Source: Euonymus europaeus
Lineage: Eukaryota; Streptophyta; Magnoliopsida; Celastrales; Celastraceae
Assembly (NCBI GenBank): GCA_963580455.1
Contig: OY756972.1
Coordinates: 21,405,001 to 21,469,000, forward strand
Direction of reading: 5' to 3'
DNA length: 64,000 nt
The position numbers were made by a program, and so were the translations under genes. The notes below the pieces were generated by a model. It saw nothing but the letters and a program-made list of their open reading frames with translations. It had not been told where the DNA came from and made no database searches. This document shows positions 41,001 through 50,788 of the stretch, one piece after another (position 1 is the first letter of the stretch; every line of letters starts with the position of its first letter).

Positions 41001-44000
41001 GGAGGACACCAAGGAATATCTTTCTTTTTCCCAACAATTCAAGAAAACTAACCATTTTATAGCCACATAGATACTAATACTATCAAGGAAATCCAAATGA
41101 TCACAAGGAATAAATAGAAGAAACAGACAAACTGATCAACTTTTAAAAATTATTGATGAAGGTATGTTTATGGATCTTCAAATTTTTTAAACCAAGAGAA
41201 AGTTATTCACCTGAGTATATGTTTGAACATGATCTCTCCAAAGGGAACTTGTCTTCAGAACATCCCTAAGGGTTGATATAACCTCAAACGATGTTGCCTT
41301 TATAACATCGTCATCTTTATCATATGGTTTATCCTATAGGAACAAGCAATAAAATATGTGGATAAAAATATACTACTAAACAAAGGAAATAATCCACGCT
41401 AGCCAGACTTAAGCATAGTGTGGGGAAAAACTAAGGCATATAAAGCATACCTTAAGATGGTCAACTTTGACGGTGAGAGGATCCTCGCTGACCTGTTAAA
41501 AAGCAACATATAACAAAAACTTAAGGCTAAAGATGGGGGTAGAACCTCAAGACGCCCCAAAACAAAGATTATGCAGCTATGATAGCAAGCTACAATGATA
41601 AACAAGAATCAACACTAAATGCAAAAACCCTACTCACCATTTCTGTTATTCTCAGCCGCCTGTGTCCAATAAGAATAACCTGATCTCCCTGGATACTCGT
41701 AATCTGATGCATCAAGTAATAGATAAAAGCAGATTAAGCATCATTAATGGATATGTAAACTTCCTATAAGTTGAGATTTTTACATTTCAGGTTAAACTCA
41801 GCATATCAGAAAGAAAGAAAGAAGCAGTGCTGAAACGTTTTATCAGAGTGAATACCTTAGCAAGGGTGCCAACTTCGTGAAGGCGGTCAACCAGCTCTTT
41901 CCCCTTAAGATCATAGACGTTCTTATCCATTTCAGAACCAGATACCACACTAGGATCAGTCCCTGGCTCATCTTTAAGAAGAAAAGCACCAGCATATGGG
42001 GCTTGCCTTTTTCGGCTTTCTTGTAAAGCTGCCAACAATTTAGGATCCTGCATAAGAATAATACACAAGGTGAGAAAAATAAAGATCGACAACATTTAGT
42101 TCATGAAGCTTTTGTGGCAGTGATAAGTTCAGACCTACTTACATGCCTGAAACTTGTTGACCAGATGCAAGATTCACATTACTGATCATCAGTAAATATT
42201 AAACGAAAAAACAAAAGGTATAATGCTTTTATAGCCAATGTTGTAAAAATCGCTAGGCAATTTGGCGTTTTGCAAGGACTAGGGATTAATCGGATTAATC
42301 GGAGACTAGTCGGAGATTAATCGTTTTGAGTTTTTAAATTAATATATATGTCTGTGTGTGCGCGCGCGCGTGTCCGCAATACATATCCCATAAATTCAAG
42401 TATCCAACACATGCAAATTACAAAAACAAGAAGAATGTTAAAATCCAAGTATCCAACACATACAAATCACAAAAACAAAACAAGATAGATCAAATCCAAG
42501 TATCCAACACATACAAATTTGAAATTACAAAAAGTCAAAAACAAAAGAAACATAATTAATAAAAAAAAACCATATCATCAATCATCAAAATATCAACGTG
42601 GCTTGTGATTTTAGATTTTTTAGAGTTTCTCTCTTAAACGTTAAAATCGACCAAACGGGTTAGGAAGAGGGACTAATTGGGTTAATCGGGTCCTAGGCAG
42701 GTTAGGCGCCGCTTACTGCCCTCGCCTAGGACCTAGGCGAGGTGTCAACTACTGCCGAGTCGGCCGCCTAGGCCGATTCTTTGCAGTACTGTTTCTAGCA
42801 CTTGACGTGATTTACTACTTACTAGGAATTGTGTGCACAAAGCTCGAAATAGTCACGTGATGCCCAAGCGGAAAGATTAGAAGGAACTTATTAAATACGA
42901 TTAGAATATGACATCAATGATGTATGGTTCAAGTGATAGTTGTGCCTGAAGCCATAAGACCTTAAATCTTTTAGAAACTCTTGAAATTGAACCCATGGCC
43001 TCTAGGTTCAGTAAAACAACTTTATCACTATGCCACGCATTCACTGTATCCATAACCTCCAATATATAACAGCAAAACCTACAGATAATTTTATAATAAA
43101 AGTACCAAGAAACAACCTGCTATACCTTCACATAAATGGGCATGTAGAAACCTGGAAAAAGTGGTCTATGTGGCAAAGGTAATGCCAAGACCTGCAAAAA
43201 AAAAAAAAAGATATAGAAGTTCAAATGAAATTAGGTTAAACAAAAATCAAGCAGTTGTGATGGATATTCACTTATTCGCCAGAAACTGATGCGAAACCAA
43301 AAGCCACCCAACCAATGGCTCAACATGATGTTCCAAGATAAACAAATTTACTGACTTGGGCCACCAAAACACACATTCAAGGTTGAAATCACATTGTTGA
43401 GTGCATTCCCTCGCCCAACTTTATACAATTTTACAGAAAATGTAGAAATGAAACTCACTTTTAAGTTTTTTCAAGATGGACTCACAACTAAAACACTATA
43501 AAAAAACCATAAGGGATCAACACCCAATCAGATCATTTTCTGCACAAAGGTCACAAATTTACGAACTCGAAGCACTAAAGAAAACTCAAAATGAATTATC
43601 ATTGTTAAGCTCTTTCATTTACCCAATTTTATAGGGTTATAAAAGAAATTTTGAAACTATGCCACGTTCGTTTACCATTAACCATTGGAGTAAAATTGTA
43701 CCAGAAACTTTTCATGAAACCAAGTTTTAGTTTTCCATTATCTACGTCACTACAACCAATTAATTAAGTAAAATTTAGTCTTTTACAATATTGTCTCTCT
43801 GTTCAGCTAAAAGAACAGAAGATAACTCATAGAACCGATGCTTTAATTCTTTAGAACATTATTATTAAATATCGAACTGAAACTATCGTGAAAGTCTCCA
43901 TTTTCTTTCATTCTCCAGCATTTTCCACCAGCCAAACACAAAATAAGTAACCAAAAGTCTCAACACAAACCGTCAAATAATCCTCCGGCCTCGGATTAGT

Positions 44001-44297
44001 TGAAACAATAGCAGAGGAGTTCCTTCCATCGGCACCTTCGTCCTCAGTTTCTGGCGCCTTCATCTCCACCTCCACAACCGGCTCGCTGCTGCCACCATTA
44101 CTGGAATCCGAACAGAAGAACGCTCTACGATCCAACTTAGAACTTCTCCGAGAAAACCCAGTAATTGAACTCAGCATCTTGAACCATGGAGTCGCTCCTG
44201 CCGCCGAGTCGCTCACGACTCGGAGGGCAGTCGCCTGTTGCGCAAGGCAATGAGCCCGGGATTGTAGGGCACAGGAAGAGGATAGAAGTTGTAGCAT
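35039..44297 (-). CDS. LON1: Lon protease, mitochondrial LON1 type, 19 exons
   Basis: ATP-dependent serine protease that degrades damaged and regulatory proteins in the mitochondrial matrix. Exons: 44297-43971, 43191-43126, 42047-41856, 41703-41638, 41492-41451, 41333-41211, 40399-40301, 40066-40001, 39907-39821, 39661-39622, 39193-39022, 38416-38292, 38211-38081, 37994-37890, 37573-37460, 37039-36872, 36361-36260, 36034-35309, 35224-35039; 2,937 nt, 978 aa, in phase. The N-terminus is Ser/Arg-rich and transit-peptide-like ([20 protein letters not shown]). The LON substrate domain starts at [20 protein letters not shown]. Walker A is GPPGVGKT (about 476-483) and Walker [11 protein letters not shown] (about 538-547). 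The catalytic Ser878 sits in PKDGPSAGC. The Lys of GGIKEK 43 residues later (K921) matches the E. coli S679/K722 spacing. Arabidopsis LON1 has the same wording throughout. An upstream in-frame ATG at 44375 would add 26 aa; I prefer 44297. Confidence 0.96.
38530..38556 (+). other. G-run cluster (potential G-quadruplex) in a Lon intron
   Basis: GTGGGGTGGGGTGGGGTGGG followed by further G's: four or more G runs with 1-nt loops, the classic G-quadruplex pattern. It lies in the intron between exons 11 and 12, on the strand opposite the coding strand, so the Lon pre-mRNA would be C-rich here. Confidence 0.6.
42238..42792. mobile_element. MITE-like element in a Lon intron, with tandem repeats and a (TG/CG)n tract
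   Basis: The left end TTGTAAAAATCGCTAGGC and the right end, reverse-complemented TACTGCAAAGAATCGGCCTAGGC, form imperfect inverted ends. Inside lie three tandem copies of AAGTATCCAACACATRCAAA (42398-42520, about 53-bp period) and an alternating purine/pyrimidine tract TGTGTGTGCGCGCGCGCGTG (about 42352-42371). There is no coding capacity. It sits in intron 2, between exons 2 and 3. Confidence 0.55.
42935..43045 (-). mobile_element. Candidate tRNA-derived SINE in the same Lon intron
   Basis: On the minus strand GCGTGGCATAGTGATAAA (43021-43038) fits a tRNA-type A box, and GGGTTCAATTTC (42983-42994) fits a B box, about 30 bp apart and in the right order. A clear poly(A) or T-rich tail and target duplications were not identified, so the ends are approximate. 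Confidence 0.45.
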
Positions 44298-44831
44298 CGA
44301 AGGAGAATCGGTGGATTTAAAGGGACAAAATTGAGAACTGAAAGGTTGCTTGAGGGCTAATTTGGGATGTTTCAAAGGAGCACCATTGAAGTTGAGTTTG
44401 AGAGGGAGGAGGGCAAGTAAAGCCTTTCATAAACCCTTGTATTGGAGAAGCGAGTATTTTTTTTTTTTAGTGGGTGTAATTTATCCTTTGATTGTGCGTA
44501 TGTTTGCAATTATGTCCTTTTACCATTACAGTGATTTTGGTAGGATTCAAAAAAAATGGTGACGAACTACATAATATACAGTGTTTATAAATTTTCGAAC
44601 TTACTTAATTAATATCGAATTAATTTAAATTCACGATAAATAAATCAAATAATAATTTAATTAAGGTTAGAGTTTGGATAACTAAATCAAATAATTTTTT
44701 TATTTGAATTCAAATTCAGTATTAAATTGGGCAAATTTTTTATATTTTATCTCGAATTTAGTACATATAACTTATGTATAAATTTAATTTAATCCGAATT
44801 TGATAAATCGGTCATCTAATAATGCTAAGAC
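44298..44831. other. Lon upstream region with a degraded copy of the 34075 repeat
   Basis: The right part (about 44560-44820) carries phrases of the repeat family at 34075 and 58046 (AAATCAAATAATAATTTAATT, AACTAAATCAAATAA, TAATCCGAATTTGATAAATCGGTCATCTAAT). The left part should hold the Lon promoter. No gene. Confidence 0.5.
44821..44831. repeat. Target-site duplication of the retroposed concatemer, left copy
   Basis: AATGCTAAGAC, repeated exactly at 45643-45653 right after the A tract. An 11-bp duplication is typical of LINE-mediated insertion (SINEs, retroposed RNAs), not of LTR elements. Confidence 0.85.
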
Positions 44832-45041
44832 ACGTGTGTGTTGAGTATTATATAGGCGTAGACACGTTGAGTATTTTTTGTCGGCTTCGGCTGACTACTC
44901 AACGCGTTTCCCTCTATGTATGCTTAGTGTGTGTGTGTTTCACTGTTGTCAAAAGAAGAAATTTCTTGTGTTTGCGTGTGCTTAGGTGGTAAGGTGTGTG
45001 TTCAGTGTCCTGGTCCCAGGTCCCCCTGCTCCCCTTCCCTA

Positions 45042-45082
45042 ATCCCACATCGGTCATTCATGTGTGTGTTGAGTATTATATA
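45042..45082 (+). promoter_or_regulatory. USE plus TATA, Pol III snRNA-type promoter motif (also at 45270 and 45498)
   Basis: ATCCCACATCG (45042-45052) fits the plant snRNA upstream sequence element RTCCCACATCG exactly. TTATATA (45076-45082) follows after 23 bp, the spacing of Pol III-transcribed U6/U3 genes; Pol II snRNA genes have about 33-35 bp. The same pair recurs every 228 bp; the truncated first unit keeps only the TATA. Activity is inferred. Confidence 0.6.
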
Positions 45083-45107
45083 GGCGTAGACACGTTGAGT
45101 ATTTTTT

Positions 45108-45123
45108 GTCGGCTTCGGCTGAC
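45108..45123 (+). ncRNA. Candidate start of a Pol III RNA with a UUCG-capped 5' hairpin
   Basis: About 25 bp after the TATA box the sequence is T6 then GTCGGCTTCGGCTGAC: a 6-bp stem (one G-U pair) closed by a UUCG tetraloop. It recalls the 5' stem-loop of U6 snRNA (GUCCC-UUCG-GGGAC) in position and shape, though not in the remaining sequence. An outer stem CACGTTGAGTA / TACTCAACGTG (45091-45101 and 45123-45133) encloses it. The T6 of the next unit would terminate Pol III after about 220 nt. The same structure recurs in the other units. Confidence 0.4.
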
Positions 45124-45642
45124 TACTCAACGTGTTTCCCTCTATGTATGCTTAGTGTGTGTGTGTTTCACTGTTGTCAAAAGAAGAAATTTCTTGTGTT
45201 TGCGTGTGCTTAGGTGGTAAGGTGTGTGTTCAGTGTCCTGGTCCCAGGTCCCCCTGCTCCCCTTCCCTAATCCCACATCGGTCATTCATGTGTGTGTTGA
45301 GTATTATATAGGCGTAGACACGTTGAGTATTTTTTGTCGGCTTCGGCTGACTACTCAACGTGTTTCCCTCTATGTATGCTTAGTGTGTGTGTGTTTCACT
45401 GTTGTCAAAAGAAGAAATTTCTTGTGTTTGCGTGTGCTTAGGTGGTAAGGTGTGTGTTCAGTGTCCTGGTCCCAGGTCCCCCTGCTCCCCTTCCCTAATC
45501 CCACATCGGTCATTCATGTGTATGTTGAGTATTATATAGGCGTAGACACGTTGAGTATTTTTTGTCGGCTTCGGCTGACTACTCAACGTGTTTCCCTCTA
45601 TGTATGCTTAGTGTGTGTGTGTTTCACTGTTGTCAAAAAAAA

Positions 45643-45653
45643 AATGCTAAGAC
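45643..45653. repeat. Target-site duplication of the retroposed concatemer, right copy
   Basis: AATGCTAAGAC following the A tract; identical to 44821-44831. Confidence 0.85.
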
Positions 45654-46115
45654 TCTCCTCATTGTGATTTATTATCTAAAATAAAGAAAAATTGCAATAT
45701 TTAGCAAAAGCAAGAAAGGACAATTTCGTAATATTCGGATCATAATTCACACTTCCAGAATGATATAGTATTATTTTTTATGATTAATTATTAAATTAAT
45801 AATTCCATTTTCTCTCTCCAGTTCAACTTTTTTTTCCTTGTTATTCAAGAAAACAGAAAAAATAGAGAACCCAGTATATAAAGAATGGGCTAAGGAATTC
45901 ACTGGGCCGTAAATTTTGTGGACCTGGATCGACTTCATGCCCGTCCAATCAAGTTAGGTCCGGTCCAAACACAATTCTTCTTCTTCGTCTTTTTCTGGGG
46001 GGCCGACTCATGAAATTCTCACTTCAATGCTTTTACGTTTGTGCGTCTCTGTTCCACTTCCACTGCGACTCTCCTTGTCGGCTGTCGCTGTGTCGTTGCT
46101 AGCAGAACTGTTTCG
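45654..46115. other. Intergenic, promoter side of the PPR gene
   Basis: AT-rich, then GC-richer near the PPR start. An ATG at 46027 opens a short upstream frame that stops about 46140, just past the PPR ATG, and could act as an upstream ORF. Confidence 0.4.
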
Positions 46116-48053
46116 ATGCTCCTTAAAACGGGTGTTCTAACGGGAAACTGTCCCCATGTATTCGTTTTCTGGAGAAACAAGCAGGGCTTGAGGCTGTTTT
46201 GTTCATCGGATGCATGCTACAGAGCTCCCTCGATTGACACCCTTTTGGACCTCATATCAAAGCAACACTGGTCGAAGCTCAAAACCCATCTTCAGCACAC
46301 AAGCCCCAACACTCTCCTTCAGAAGTTACTTTCATCGGGAGCTGACCCGGAGCTCACTCTCAGGTATTGGAGTAATAAAAAAATTTCTATAATCCGATTA
46401 CAAATTAGAATGTTTAGTACAATTTTTTTGACGGGTATTGTGCTAATTCGACAATGGTCGATACCATTTTGGGTTATGTGAAGCAGGTATTTGAATTGGT
46501 CCCACAAGAAGCTCAATCTATCGCATACTTTGGATCTTACTCTCACACTCTTACACTCGCTTGCAAATGCCAAAAAGTATTCAAAGATCAGGTCTTTCTT
46601 AGATGGTTTAGTTAGGCATGACACAAGCTTCTCAATTTCTTCTCTTTTTCATTCACTTTCAATGTGCAATGGTGGGAGTTGTGTGAATTCGATAATCGTT
46701 GATATGTTGGTATATGCCTATGTTAAGAATTTGAAATTTGATTTGGCTTTTGAGGCTTTTAAAAGAGCTGGTGATTATGGTTTTAAGTTGTCTGTGTTAT
46801 CATGTAATCCATTGTTAAGAGGATTGGTAATAGAAAGTGAAATTGGAAAAATGGAGTTCATGTATCATGAGATGATTAGGAGGAGAATTGAGCCTAATTT
46901 GATTTCCTTTAATATTGTGGTAAATGGACTGTGTAAAGCTGGAAAATTGAATAAAGCTAGTGATATTATGAAAGACATGGAGGCAAGGGCGATTTCACCA
47001 AATGTGAGAACTTATAATACTCTAATAGATGGGTATTGCAAGATGGGTAGGACTGGGAAAATGTATAAAGCTGATGCTATCTTGATGAGGATGGTTGCAA
47101 ATGGAATTCATCCAGATGAGATTACTTTCAATACTTTGATTGATGGATTTTGTAAGGATCAGAATGTATCAGGTGCTATGAAGGTGTTTGGTGAAATGCA
47201 GGATCAGGGTTTAAATCCCAATGTAGTTACATATAATTCCCTGATTAATGGGTTATGTAGTGATGGGAAGCTTAACGAGGCTATTGGTTTGAGAGATGCA
47301 ATGCTGTGTTCGGGTTTGAAGCCAAATGTTGTCACTTATAATGTGCTTATAAATGGATTCTGTAAGAAGAAAATGGTGAAGGAAGCTTGTGACTTTCTTG
47401 ATGATATTGCTAGACAAGGAATAGTTCCCAATGTTATAACATTCAATACATTGATTGATGCTTTTTGCAAGCATAACAGAATGGAGGATGCATTTTCATT
47501 GCGTGATCAGATGTTAGAAAGAGGGATTTTGCCTGATGTTTCGACCTATAACTGCTTAATTGGGGGGAGATGTAGAGAGGGAAACTTAGATGCAGCTAAA
47601 AAGCTTTTGGAAGAAATGGAAAGTAAGGATTTGAGAGCTGATCTTGTAACTTATAATATACTGATGGATGCATTGTGCAATAAAGGGGAGTCGAGAAAGG
47701 CAGCGAGGCTCTTGGATGGAATGTTGGAGATTGGTCTGAATCCATCTCATTTGTCTTATAATAAATTGATGGAGGGGTATTGCAGCGAAGGAAACCTCAG
47801 GGCAGCATTGAATGTGAGGGCGAGAATGGAGAAAGAAGGTAGACGGGCCAACATTGTCACGTATAATGTACTGATAAAAGGTTTTTGTAAGGAGAGAAAA
47901 CTGGAAGAAGCAAATAGGCTTCTTAACGAGTTGTTGGAAAAGGGTTTGATCCCTAACCGAACAACCTATGAGATTGTTAAAGAGGAAATGATGGAGATAG
48001 GCTTTGTTCCAGATATAGAGGGGCACCTTTATAACCTACGAGGCTACTCTTAG
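46116..48053 (+). CDS. P-class pentatricopeptide repeat protein (At1g09820-like), one intron
   Basis: PPR proteins bind organellar RNA sequence-specifically and govern its processing or translation. Exons 46116-46363 and 46487-48053 (intron 123 bp, GT-AG) give 1,815 nt, 604 aa. The split restores DPELTLR-YLNWSHKKLNL, as in relatives. About a dozen 35-residue repeats follow, for example SFNIVVNGLCKAGKLNKASD, TYNTLIDGYCKMGRTGKMYK, TYNVLINGFCKKKMVKEACD and TYNVLIKGFCKERKLEEANR. There are no E, DYW or SMR domains, so it is a pure P type. The N-terminus (MLLKTGVLTGNCPHVFVFWR) could be an organelle signal. The start at 46116 is the first ATG in frame; the frame is open upstream without another ATG. 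The orthology is a recollection of length and wording, not a search. Confidence 0.88.
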
Positions 48054-50788
48054 CCCTTGACGAGGAAGATTGCACCATTGTTAGATGCACCTGTTTGTTT
48101 TAAAGTGAACTGGGGATATTAACTTCGTTCTTTTTTGGCACATTGGAGATCTATCACACAGAACGAAACAAGCATGTTCTGCCGATGTCCGCACTATACT
48201 AAGCCCAATTTTGGAAATTGCTGCATTTTCAAAGAGTCCATGCCAAGGCAACGTAGGCGAATTAGAATAGACAATTAAAAAGAGTGTAATCTCTGAGTTG
48301 ATTGTGGTATGCATTACATTTGGTGGCACTAGTCAGGTGTTATTCTTGACCATTCATCCTTCGCTATCCACTGGAAAGATCTACCAGACTACCACAAGGC
48401 TACTCAAGCTATTTCGGCTAGGAAAATATGGTGTACGGTATGTAAACGAATTAGCATATCAACAAGAGATTGAGATACATGGTTGCGCATGTTCAAATGC
48501 ACTTTGATCTTTTATGTTGGAGAAGTAACTGCATCGGATCCTGGACATACAAAGATTGCGAACCTACTGCTAGAGGAACCATCTTTGGATCAGATATGTG
48601 ATTGTTCTGCTATGGTCTGGCAGTCCGTTCTACAATTTCTGTGCAAGAAGCATTAGATGAAGCAGTAGTTGGAGTTCACATTATGAAAGCTGTGGAAGAA
48701 GAGCAAAGTGTTTTTGATGGATAGGGCTTCCTTGTTCTTCAGCAGTTTTGTGGAGACATTGGTTAACATGCGGTCAACAATGTAGCCCAGCATTGGTGAA
48801 CGAGGTGACACAAGGTAGAACAAGGAGGCCCGACAATGTAGCCGAGCATTGGAGCTGAATCACTGGATGGTCGCAGCAACAAATAAGCTTCAAAACTCTC
48901 GAACGAGGTGACACTGGTGAGACCTATTTACTCTTGTACACTTTTTTACGCCCTTGGAACATTCAATTAAAAGATATCCCCAAAATTACGAATTAAAGTA
49001 GAAATAAGCATGGTTACTGAGTAAACTTTGCACTTTGAATGCTATCCATGATACATCAAATGGACATTGTTTCGGCTGTTATTAACATTGAGGATGCTAT
49101 CCATAAGTAATCATCCATGCATGTATATATGTCCATTTGTATGCGTACCAGTCGTTTCATAATCTGTATGTTGTGATTCTGAAAGAGCTTCTGTGCTAAG
49201 TCATTTGGAAGTAAATAGAATCAAAGTTACTATAAGAAGTACAAGGAAACTACCTCCTTTTAGCTAAATATAATGTATCCCTCGTCGGACCAAAGCATTG
49301 ATTTCTTATATATGAAACCTCTATTTGAATTCAAGAGTCTGAAAAGAAATAAGAAGAACAAACCTTGTTATTCGGGAATATCGGGGGCAGCACCAGCAGC
49401 AGATAGAGTTGCAACATCATGTTCTCTGTTTGTGTGTGAGGTAACTTTTGCTCGCGGTCTGTCTCAACTATAGCTAATTGCTTTTAGCCGCTAGACATAA
49501 AGAAACTGCTTGCCGGGGGATATATTGAGATTAGAGGAGCCTCCCCTTGAGCAAATTCAAGTCACTTTTCTCTTCAGAAAAATAAAAACAAAGCAATGCT
49601 GGAGAAAGCAATGCAGAAGCTCAGGCGTCTGACACATTAAGCACTAAGAACTGAAGGCAAAGACGTCTTTTGAGATCGATCTGTGTATAGAATTATAGAA
49701 TTGAACTACAGAAAGAAAGGCAGTATCCTTCAGTGGGTCTTTGACTGTTTACTTTACCATCCCGTTCTTTAGTTTATTACCCATAAAGCAAATTAATGAT
49801 TCATGCTTGTTCTTATTGTTCTTGTCATTTGCTCTGGCTACTAGAGGTGTTTTTGGATTGAGGGTTTTGGAGTAAGGAGTTGGATTGAGGGTTTTGGAGG
49901 AAGGAGGAGTGAAGGGAGGAATTATCTAATTCTAATTTTTTGAAAGAAAATTAAGTTATTTATAAGTGAATTATATATATATTTTGTCATTGTACACAAT
50001 ATTTTTTTAACTTAAAAATAAGAATAATTTAGTAAATTAAATCTTTTTTTTTCTTCTTCTTCTTGTGATCATCATCCGAACAATAGAAATGACAAATTCA
50101 TTTTTTTAATCTATTCAAGTAAGGGGTATTCACCTTCCCTTATCTTTCTTCTATGAATTTTCCTCCCCTTCACTTTCATTCTCTCAATTCGAACACATTC
50201 TTGTCGATCTCTCGTTGTGAAGTTTGGTGAAACATTTTGACATGATGGAAGTACGAGCACTACAATGGAGCATAGGAAAGGCGGAGTTGATGCCTCTGAT
50301 TCTACACATTAAAATTACGGTATTACCAGAAGCACAATCTCTGATGACAGGGCAGGGCCGGGCCGGGCCCACCCTTAGGCCCACTAAGGCCATTTGGGTA
50401 GGGGTCCAATATGTAATGTACAATTAATAATTTATTTATGATGTCCATTTTCTTTTTTCTCTTCAAACTTGTTCCATTAAAATCCACAACATGTATTAAA
50501 CTAATTAATCAACCAATCATATGATTTTTAATTACAAAATTGAAAAGTTCTAGATGCTTACTGGAAAAGATAGAAATAAAGTAGATCGTTGAATTGAACG
50601 ACGTCGTTTACGTGAATCTAGACGAAGTAGGCTGCTCTCTGTTTCCTCGAGAGTCGTCAATCCGGACTCGCGGACACGGCGGTTTTAATGTTCTTCCTTC
50701 GTTGCCAAGATATTAAATTCGATTCTCTCTGTAAACGACTATCCGAAATTGGGATTCGGGTTATTCGTTTTCTCTAAAGTTCTTAACC
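48054..50788. other. Long intergenic region
   Basis: No gene supported. It contains short direct repeats (GACAATGTAGCC[C/G]AGCATTGG at about 48777 and 48832; GAACGAGGTGACAC at about 48799 and 48902) and a GC-rich spot GGGCCGGGCCGGGCCCACCC (about 50350-50370). The last 150 bp are the 5' side of the next gene. Confidence 0.45.

Larger units (their letters stand above)
44832..45642 (+). mobile_element. Retroposed concatemer of a 228-bp unit (SINE-like / Pol III RNA-like)
   Basis: 811 bp: a 5'-truncated unit of about 127 bp followed by three full 228-bp units and a terminal A tract (TTGTC then about ten A). Units are nearly identical; I noticed only a few changes, such as CAACGCG/CAACGTG and GTGTGTTG/GTATGTTG. 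The whole array, not each unit, is flanked by the 11-bp duplication, so it entered as one multimer. Each full unit has tRNA-like boxes (GTGCTTAGGTGGTAAGG; GGTCCCAGGTCC), the snRNA upstream element ATCCCACATCG, TTATATA 23 bp later, and about 25 bp further a T6 run followed by the hairpin GTCGGC-TTCG-GCTGAC. The repeated open frames of about 74 codons (44996, 45224, 45452) are consequences of the repeat, not genes. Confidence 0.85.

Noticed and set aside
44298..44375. Longer Lon N-terminus from the ATG at 44375
   Set aside because: The extra 26 residues are possible, but the MLQLL start gives a better transit-peptide-like beginning and matches the MLKLF start of Arabidopsis LON1. Kept as an alternative only.
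44832..45642. CRISPR array or satellite reading of the tandem repeat
   Set aside because: Units are contiguous without spacers, the host is a plant, and the poly(A) plus 11-bp duplication points to retroposition rather than satellite growth.
44832..45642. TRIM-type LTR element (CCCACATCGG words also occur in TRIM LTRs)
   Set aside because: No primer-binding site or polypurine tract, and the duplication is 11 bp rather than 5 bp.
44996..45667. Three identical open frames of about 74 codons spaced 228 bp apart
   Set aside because: They are produced by the tandem unit, have no family similarity and overlap non-coding promoter and hairpin motifs; not genes.
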